From Plakobranchus ocellatus (lineage: Eukaryota; Mollusca; Gastropoda; Plakobranchidae), in NCBI GenBank assembly GCA_019648995.1, contig BLXT01004465.1:323656-365910 (forward strand): 42,255 nucleotides of DNA, read 5' to 3'. The notes under the pieces are model-generated. The model had not been told where the DNA came from. It made no database searches and worked only from the letters and a program-made list of their open reading frames with translations. The position numbers and the translations under genes are program-made. This document shows, piece by piece, positions 12,201 to 22,600 of the stretch (position 1 is the first letter of the stretch; each line of letters opens with the position of its first letter).

Positions 12201-15200
12201 CGGCCTCGTTGTTGCTCAGATGGCTGACATCCCTGAGAGCAAGGTAAAGGTTGTTCCCCACCTGATCTCTGCTATCCTGTGAGTCATTTTCTTTGCAAGT
12301 AGTGAGAATACTGTCCTCTCCAGGCTGACCGACTCTGATCACTTCAGACAGGATCTGCCAGAGCTTGACCTGTGAAAGCACATGCTTAGTGTATAATGTT
12401 AAATGACGGAAAGAATCTCAGAAAATTGTCAGTTGCACATTGCTGGTCCCTATAGCTGAGCTATTGCTCCTTAACTCTAAATAACAGAACTGCTACTTCG
12501 ATTGTTAACATCTTCTTTATAATACAATTCCATACTCACTTTTTTACAATTTGTAGCCACCAGATTTACAGGGTTTTTTTAAAAATATGTATTCATTTTT
12601 TATATATCAAAAAATCATGCTCAGACTAAAAATTCCATGTTGCTCAATAAATTGTGTATAATAAATAGTAAAATGCCTTTAGCTGTGATAAATTATTAGA
12701 TTGTCTTCCTTTCCATATCAATCCATCTCTTACCATCAGTGACTAACTAAATGCTCATCCAATCAAAATTAAATCAATGAAGTCTGACTAGATATTTTCA
12801 GAGTAGCCAGACTCTAAACGAACCTGCTTGGAAAACTGATCATAGCCAAGATACATCCTGAAGTAATTGTCATCGCAAGAGATTACACTGCCATCTGCCT
12901 GTAACACCAGGAGATCCCGCAGAGTGCCACACAGTGTGATGGTTCCGTGGCAAACTGTGACTTCTCCTTCTTCAGATGGTTCTGGATTGAAGCAAAGAAA
13001 AAAAAAAAAGACTGTTGTTATACCTAGCCCACCATAAAGCAGTGATCTCAGGAAGAGGATAAGTAACAAATGGCAAACTATGTACCCTTGTGGTGGAAAT
13101 CATGATAACTCATTAAATTTTTATATTGAAATTCTTTCTATAAGATTAGGGTGGCTCTGGCAGTTTTAATATTTACATCTACATAAGGTGTCTTGAGTGT
13201 AGAGATGTGGTTTATCAGAAGAATGATGAGGATATCATGGATGCAAAAAAATCCAATAAATTGGTACTGAAAGAGGCCAATCTTGAAAGATCACTTATTG
13301 AAACCATGAGTTGGAGGCAACTGCAATTTTAAGGATATATTTGCTAGCACAAGGGCTTAGAACACTTAGCAATCACTGGAAAGATTGAAGGCAAACGCAG
13401 TAGAGGTAGACGAAGAATAACTTTTGTTAAAAGTTTTAACTCGGGGGCAATAGTTAATGTTAGGTTTGAGTGGAGGAACATGATCACAAATGTCTGTTTC
13501 GGACAAGGCACCTAAAGAAGAAGAAGGTATCCTGAAGAATGTTTTTGGCACAGAATGTTTGCTTTAGTGCTGACACAACACATGACAGTGTAGATCCGCC
13601 AACCCATAGCTATGCTTCACATGGATCTTCACCTCTACTCACAGGATCATAGGAGTATGCCAGTGCACAAATAAATGCACTAAGACATGATGTACTAACA
13701 CACACCACAATTTTCCTAATTGTCCTATTATTACACTATCAGAAGCAAAGTTTTATGACTGGAAAAAAAAATTGTGCCTAACCACTGCTTCTAGTTTATT
13801 AACGGCATCAGATCTTGAACACAGGTGTAGGAAAAGGTGGCAACATCCCCCAGAAGATGAGAATTTGTTTTTTAAAAGGTGTAGCTAGAACTTCAAATCT
13901 AGCCCATTCCTGCTCTATCATAGAGGAATATCCTACAATAAAAAGAACTACTTATGAAAGGCCTACAGAAATGTCATGCCCAGTTTTACTGATTTGATGC
14001 AGCATTCCAGATAAGATTAATAAAAAGAACTAAAGAGAGTAAAAAGAGAAAAAAAACAAATAAAAAGCCTTTGTTCTAGATTGTGTAATCATATAAATTC
14101 ATTATAAACTTAATGGGTCCAGCAAAAAAAGTTGATGTAAACAAAAATAGGTAATCACAGGGTGAATTGGTAACCACAATGAGTGAATCCAATTAGAAGC
14201 CGAAGGTTGAATTTTTTCTGGTATGGCTCTCATTCGTGTACAGATATAATTTCAAAGATTAAAACTCTCAATCTAATCAACTTTGAGCTATTTTCAATAT
14301 TCTATTAAGGAAAAAAAATATTTTTCTCAGTTACATACGCAAACCTTATTCTGCTTAGCTTTCTAGTCATCAATCTAGTAAGGCTTATTGACCTAATCTG
14401 GATCTCAGTGAGGACCAAATTATGCCAAAAATCAGCAAAATGTATATTTTTAAACTAAATCAAAATTTACACATAAGTCTACCTCTTAACTCATTAACTA
14501 CTTGTTGATAACTAAATTCTGCTATTCTTGTTATTCTCCCATGCTGTGTGACTACAGCTACGTGTTTAAATTACTGTGTCATTTAGGCACAGATCTAAAG
14601 GAGAGGTGTGCACTATAGAAACCATGGCAAGTTTTAGATTGTATTAAATTGCTAGATTGATTGAGACAATCTTTTGCTTGAAAAATTAATAGTATACCGT
14701 TAATTGCACACCAGATAAACACCTCATCTTTGTCTTAGCCCTGCGCCAGCTTTTGTAGTTTTTTTCTTCTTTTTAAGTAAACAAAAAAGAGAATTGTGGT
14801 TTGCTCTGCAAATTATATTAATTTTCTGTCTGAATTTGACTTCTGTGTAAAGATTTGTACAAAAATTCTGTTTAACTAAACAAGAAAAGAACTGAGCCTT
14901 TACCTTCAACATTGTCTACAATAACTGTGACAGGGAGCTCAATGCCATTCCATGTCTTTAGTGTTGTCTGCTGTGGTATATCTGCCTGTGGGGTGAAAAT
15001 TAAGATTAGATATGAAGTTTACCAAAACCTGGGTTTCAATACTTTCATGTTCTAAAGATTTTCTACTTGTCATATTTGAAAAAACACATAAATCTTGAAT
15101 TTGTGAATGTAATGGTATTAAAAGTAATGCTTTATTTTTTTCTTAATCAGTTTTGGATGCATCTTTGCTGTGTAAATTCACCAAATAATTTTTTGACATA

Positions 15201-16583
15201 GGTGACAAGATCACTTTAGTGATCACCCATCAATACTTTAAGCTCATTTAATTTAGTATGGATCTACTCCTAATACCCAACTTTACATGAATTAGACCTC
15301 ACTGATACTCAATTTGACTTTTCTGTTTTGTAATTGCAGGTTCTTTTTTTCAAAGCACAATAAAAAAGTGACATAATTTTGGGATCCACCTTTCAGCAAT
15401 TGCTCATATACAGAGTGAACCAAACAAAAGGAGCTGTTTATCAAAAAGCCATAAGGGCAATTATTTCTGTGATATGTGTGTATTATATATCATCTGCCAA
15501 CTGTTCTTTTATCAAGTAACTCTTTCACTTTTGCCAATCTTACTTCTTTTGACCCTCATTGGGCTGAGCATCCACTGCAAGATAGACAGTTCACTTTCCC
15601 ACTTCCTTTTAATCAATGAAATTAATAGTGTATGTATTTTGAGGCAGCCCTGAGTTCTGTCAGGGTTTCAGAACTCTTTCAGGTTGCAAGGTCCGATGGA
15701 AAAGCTTAAGTCAGCAACCAGCCAGTAAGGCTCTTGCAGATTTCATGGTATGACAAAAACCCTCACAGCAGCAACCCTTGAAACTAACAATCCTAAGATA
15801 ACTTGAACATTTTGGATCCACTTTGCCATTCTCTTGTCTGCCTAATTTGTACTTGATGTGGCAATGACTTTTTTTTTGAAAGTTGTTTCCATTATATTTC
15901 AGATCCATCAAAGACTATGTTTAAAGCATGTGAAATACAAATCTGCATAAAAGTATTTTTCTGCAGGTATGGAAAATCATTCATGAACACAGACGTTGAT
16001 TAAAAACCAAGCAGTATTGGCAGCTTTTTTTCCTTGTCCCTTCTACACTAATAAAGTTCAATGCTAATGGGTAGCAAAGTGAACAAATGAGGTTAACAAT
16101 TGTTATCATTATTGTCTGCCCTCAAAAATTATTCAAAAGCAATGCCGATGGACCAGAAATGATACAATTTTTTTATCAGCAGAATAAAAGCCACTTTTTG
16201 TTAGATTTAACATTACCTTAACTACATCTACACCAGAGACTGCACATCTCACTCTGTCAAGCTCAGCCTGTTGATACTCCATACCCAGCAACTCTTCAAA
16301 CTGTCTGGTTAGGGTCACAATCTGACCTTCTAGCAGAAAGGAGAGCTCCGAGGTGAAGGTTAAGACAGTCTCTATGACGCAAATGGTAAGTCGTGGCTGG
16401 TTTGACATGGGCAGTGTCCACACCGAAACAGGACATTCATGACCTCGGCTATCAATACATACTGCCTGGAATAGCATGTGAAGTAAACAAGGGAATTGGA
16501 TGGATAATATAAGCAAGAGAGTAGTTTCTAAATTGCTTATTAGATATAGATTTTAAGAAATTAGCTATTTAAGCAAGATACAT

Positions 16584-16653
<70 letters not shown>

Positions 16654-19600
16654 TTATTTATTTATTTATATGAGGGTTTGCCAAAACATGGGTTATCATT
16701 GTTATGTTCAATGTTACGTATTTCCAATTAACCATATTTGAAAAGTTTGAACTCATCAATACATACACCTTGAGTTTGCGAGTGTAACTGCATAAGAAGT
16801 AATGCTTTGTATTGAAAAAATCAGTTTTGGATGCATCCTTGCTGTGTAAATGAACCCAGTAACATTCAAATATTACAATGATCACCAAAACAGTGCTCAC
16901 CCATCAGCATTTTAAAGTAAAAAAAGACTCAGAAAATTTTTTTTACATGGCTCTACTCCAAATATTCAACTTTATATGAATTTTGCACCTGACTTATACT
17001 CAATTGGCCTTTTCCATTTGGAGATTCTTTATTTCAAAATATAGTAAAAAAAAAAATAAAAGAATTTCGGGATCCATCTTTTGGCAGTTGCTCATATACG
17101 TCATTGTTAAACAAAATTGACAACGTGGAATGAGTGACAACAAACACAATTATCCAAATTTCATTTTCATTTTCAGCTAAAGCAGAGCTTAAATGTATTC
17201 TTATGCTAAAATTCATAGAGAAAAAAAAAAGTGATTTTGTTCTATTAAAAATTCAGATCGAACATTTTTTTTTGTTTAATTACATTCTTGTATTTATATT
17301 CTTTTCTTTTATCCTATTATCCCAAAAGCAAGTGTACCTGTAGGTTGAAGGCACAGCAGTTCCAAAAGAAAGCTATAAATTTTAAAAGGAAAATACAGAC
17401 ATTTTTACGTCTTCTACTCATGCTAAATGGCCAACCCAAGTCAAAAGACTTCTTTCTACATGAAAGGCGCTTGAATTGCAAACAATATAAATTTCACTAC
17501 AACCAAGTCAGATTCAAGCTAAACTGATCTTGACTTGAATGTTTGGAGACAATAGAACTTGCCACAAATCCTTAGCCTTAATTCCTGTAAATAGCTTTTC
17601 TATTCTGTGATTAGGCATCTCTAGATTTAATCTGGATCAGGTGATTTTACACTGAATCTGACTTTTACTCTGCTAAAGAGCTTGTTGATTCTTTGTGTTA
17701 CCACTGATCAATCCTAGCTGTTGAGACTGGCAAAGGTCTGGAGAAACTTACCAGCACGCCTGTCACACACAAGACTGATCCATCCGCCCTTATAAACCGC
17801 TGCACACAGCCGTCAAGATAATCCAAGGAGTCGCTGAACTTCAAAAAGCGGAGAAGTCTCTGGCCCACGACCTTTTCATGCAAACCAATCATTAGCTGGA
17901 AAGATTCGTTCACAGAGACAATCTGGAGAACAGAGATTGAAATTGCTCGTATGCACCTATTTGATTCTCTTTATTCTTCCTCTCCAGCCTCCATGAGCTC
18001 AAGCATATATGCTGCCATCATTTATTCTCGAATAAGCAGGAGACAATGAATATTTTTTGACACAATGTTTTTTCCCACATCAGATCAGAGCCCTGTCTTT
18101 TCTGACAGCAGCAGGGAGGGAGATTGAGATCAGAAACAAGAATTATGGCTAAAATCCCATAATTTTCTTTACAAAAAATAAACCTTGAACAATAGCACTT
18201 AAAAACTCAAAATGGAATTTTTCTCAATTTTCAAAATTTGAACCAATGCCTAAGTAGATTTTTACCTATAAAATACAAAATATGGCTCCTTTACCATCAC
18301 ATAGTGCAAATATGGCATTCATTTAACACATCAATAGCCACATCTCAGAATTTAATTATTCTTGCGACTGTGCAACCCCCCCCCCCCAAAAAAAAAAGAA
18401 GAAAAAAACAACACATTCCAGGACTGGAAACATGATCATTCAATCCAATAGAGAGGTCCAGCCTACTAGGCCATATCAGCCCTGGCTAACTCATAATATC
18501 AATCAATTGATTTTAAAGGTTTACTCATAAAATTGAATTATGTAGGTTTTGAAGACAAAAGAAATTGAAAGGATTGAAAAAAGGTATCTGGGTGTATCTC
18601 TCTTCTCTCTCCGTCTTAGAAAAAACTGAAAAAAAAAATTGTATATTATGCCGCTTTTATAACTTTTCCTACCCAAAAAGTCTCTTTTCATCCATCTGTA
18701 CTGACAATGTGTGAATCAATTGTAAACATATTATCAGCTCCACAGATGTACTGTAGTATCTTTCAGACTTGTTGGCCATTTACAAAATTTTAAGTTCTGA
18801 AAAATTTATCGTTCATTGCAAAAATTTTTTAATACTTTGGTCCCTTGCATCAAGTCGTGATCATTTTCAGAGGTAAAGAAATAGCAACTAGTGATCTTTG
18901 AAAAAATGTTTGCCTTACAAATCACAAGTTGGGTTGCGCACATACCTTCATGCTCCTCCGTTTATCCACCACACAAAGGGAGCTGGTGACGGTGTTGAAC
19001 AGAACCTCTTGTATACTTGGCATTGACCTTTGATCCTGTGCCAACACCTCTGATGCATCCAATGCCTGCCACAATGAATTCATATGGACAGCTTTGTTGG
19101 AAACATGGTCTAGACCAGATGTAGACATGTCCTCCTGTTGGCCTTCAGACCCTGAAGACACCTGTTCCTCAGATGTGGAGCTGTGCACCTCTTTTTGTTG
19201 ATTACAAAGAGTTGGAGTATCTATGCAATGGTCCTGGACATTTGGCGAATCAGAAACTTGTGGCAATGAAGTTTTTCCTTGGCCGGGAGGGGATTTTTGC
19301 CTCAACTGTTGATGCTGGTCCGGTGGGGAAAATCCAAAAATTGACCGCCTGTTTCGTGGGGTCTTTTCAATGTCTGTTCAAAAAGAATGGTTTGTTTAAA
19401 TAATTTACTAAATAAATCAAACACATTGCAAGTGCATACAAAAGTTATTTGGTCGGATTGAAATAAAAAATACAAACCCAGATGTTAAAATTCAGTGCAG
19501 GATAATTTTATTTTATTAGGGCAATATTTCAGAAGCTTTTTCATGTGTGATGTAATACTAGTAATATAATGGCATTTTTTCATTAAAATGACTGTATTTA

Positions 19601-22600
19601 TTAGCAAACTCACCTCTAAATTTGCTTCTTTTTATTTCTGCAGCCTTGTTCTTGTCCCAGGGTAGTTTGTGAGTCTCATAAGATGACGATTGTGGAAGAA
19701 TTGTGTTGGTCAGTTGGCCAACATGTCTAGCCTTAGGAAAGGATTGGTTTCCTTCATAAGACTCATTTAGTCCTGATTTATGATCCTCTTCTTCTTGTGA
19801 AAGTTTGTTACTTGTGAGAAAAGATACAGGCAAAGATGAATTAAGATTCTGATGGTTGGGGCTACATCTAGCCAGAATTCTCAAGGTACTTTTAGAAGTG
19901 GAGTCTATCCTACCTTTGGCTTTGCTGGTGATAGCATTTGCTGCCTCAAGACCTGATGACTGCTTTAAATATCGCCCTACCTTCTGTGGGCTGCAGATGT
20001 CAGTCATCAATGCTCTGCTGCTGTTTGCTGCTTCTACCTTTCCAGCAGTTTTTGCCTGGGAAATACTTTTAAAACTGGTTAAGCAGACATCGCTTTCTTT
20101 TGCTTTGCTGATTGTTCCTTCTAAAGATTCTATACCAGTAATAGCATCTGGCATTCCATTGTTCTCTTTACCACATATTTCACTGACATTTTTACTCTCT
20201 GTCATAGAGTCAGTGAGATATTGGTGAGCAAACACGGCAGGTGCCCCCCACTTTGGTTGTTTGGGAGGAAAATGAGTTTTTGATCCATCTCCTGTTGAAC
20301 TTTTTTCACAAGTTTGCTCATTTGCTTTCCCACATTCTGTGGAGGGAATGCCACCATTTACACATTTGCCCAGTTCATGAGAATCATAGCCAATTTGAGA
20401 AGAGGCTTGCCCACAAATTTTTTCTCTCCTGGCATCAGCCTGATTTGTGTTCTCGGCATAGTTGCAGGTGTTGTTATTTTTATTTGACCAAGACTGCTCT
20501 AGGCTTCTTTTCATGCCCATTGCTGGAAGCTTCTTTCTGTGACCTTCATCATTCTCCTTATTACTCTCTGAATTTCGGATGCTTATAAAACCTTCCCTCT
20601 TACCATCATTGGTTAAAGAATGGCTTTTTTCATAAAGAATTGAATGTGATGTTTCTTGTGTGCAAACTTTTCTGGATGAAATTTCAAGGTTGGAGAGGCA
20701 CTTCAAAGAGTTCTCCGATGGTGCTGTGGTTGACACAAGGAAATCTTTCTCTTTGCCAGCTTTTTCTTGTCTTTTTGTACGAGTTTTGTCAGGGCAACTC
20801 GTTATATGATTGCCTGTTGAAATGTTTTTCTGATATTTCTGCCCACCTGCCTCGGTTTTTCTCACAGTATTATCATTATGAGGCTCAATGTGGTTCATCA
20901 ATACCTTTTCACCATTTTCTTCAACTCTTCCATCACATAGTATCTTCCGTGTAAGAGCAGGCATCTGACAAGTTTTTTGCTCTGTCTCTAAACTACTGGT
21001 CTCAGTAACACCATGATGAAGCAGCTTCATAATGGACTCTTTTGTCTCACAAGTCCTCAGGTTTGGGTTATCTGGCTCGTCAACATCCCTCACACAGGAA
21101 TTTGAATATTCTGTACAGGTCTGATCCTCGAGAATAAGTTTTGTAGAATTTTTACATTTTTCATTTGACTCGCGGTGTGCCTCACAAATAACAGTAGCTG
21201 ATGTGAGCTTATTTTGTAGGACAGTTGCTTTTTCTGCTTCAGTGGATACCGCGCCCTGAGATTTCATACATCTAGTTTTCATGTTCTTCTGGCACGGTTC
21301 ACTTGATGAAGGAAGGAGAGATGGGAACAAACTTGGTGTATCAACATCCGTCAATCCAACCATTCTGCTTTGATCAAAATCTTTGGAGGCCGACAGAGAA
21401 TATTTTTCTGTATTATCAATGTTGAGAGATAAGTCAGCAAAAGCAGTTTTCAAGCTGTCAAATCCATTTGGCAACAAAGGCTCTTCCTCATCGATTCGAT
21501 TCAAATTTCTCAAATGAGTTTCCGACACACTATCTATATCTGTCTGGGTCTCAACTTGTTTTGAAATGTTTTTTGTGCTCCCTAAAAACTTTCTGCTGCT
21601 GTCTGTTTTGGGTCTCTCTTTGAGCATATCATTTTCCTCTCTGTCTAGCAATGATGAGATTTCTGGGCTCTCTGGTAACAACAACTTATTTCCATTTACT
21701 AATTCATTTTTATTGCAATCATCATCCTGCATTGCCTCTTTATGTGCTTTTTCAAGTCTTTGGTCAACCTTGCTATAATCAGAGCCAGAACTTACAGTAC
21801 CTGTTCTCGGCGTATCTAGAGCACAAGGAACCTGGACATTTCCTATTTCATCATTATCATCCATGCGGACATTTGTGGTGATAGAGGCTCTGCTACCTGA
21901 TGAGCCATTTCTGTTAGTGCTAGAGGCCTTAGTTGAATGTTGCTGATCAACTGAGGAGGGTGAATTCCCCAAAGTGCTTAACATTGCAGCAGTTCCATCT
22001 GCCAGGTGTGGAGGGAAGAGTGGTTCAACGTTACGGACACCTGTCTGTGACATGGTATGACGTGGTGCACTGGCATATGGAGCTTTTTTCTGAGGAGAAA
22101 AAGAGAAGGATTGATTTTGTCTGTCTATTCTAGGCCTGAGATCAGGATTGGTTCTTGCATATTGCTCAGAATAACGCCTGCTATTATCCACATGCTGAGA
22201 ATAGTACCCAGGGTATGGTGATGCTTGGTTGAAGGGTGAGAATGCCAGGGGCGACCAGCACAAGCTATAACCAGGAAGCCAGAAGGGGGAGGGAGACATG
22301 GCACCTGCAGGTTGCTGGGAAGGAGCGTATGGAGGCCAGGGGGCTGATGCAAACTGTGGCGAGTCTGGGAAGGGAAGCATATGTTGTGGACCATGCATAG
22401 TGAGAAAAGGAGAGTGAGAATTATCAGCTGATGGGACAGGAACATCACGAGGTGCTCGGCTCGGAGTAAAAGTGTACTGAGGCATTCCAGAATTCGTTGG
22501 GTTGTTTGTATCCCTGGAGAAAATTTGGGTCTTAAGATCATGGCTGGTTTGTGTTGCTTCATCATCATGGCCTCTAGCAGTCTCAGTATCATAAATTGGG

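Larger units (their letters stand above)
16466..17751. other. PASK intron 3 with microsatellite and repeat copy B
   Basis: Holds the CT/AT/ATTT microsatellite (16587-16672), copy B of the intron repeat and AT-rich sequence. Confidence 0.6.

Noticed and set aside
19856..20954. Plus-strand frames of 100 residues or more opposite PASK exon 1
   Set aside because: Antisense shadows of the long coding exon.
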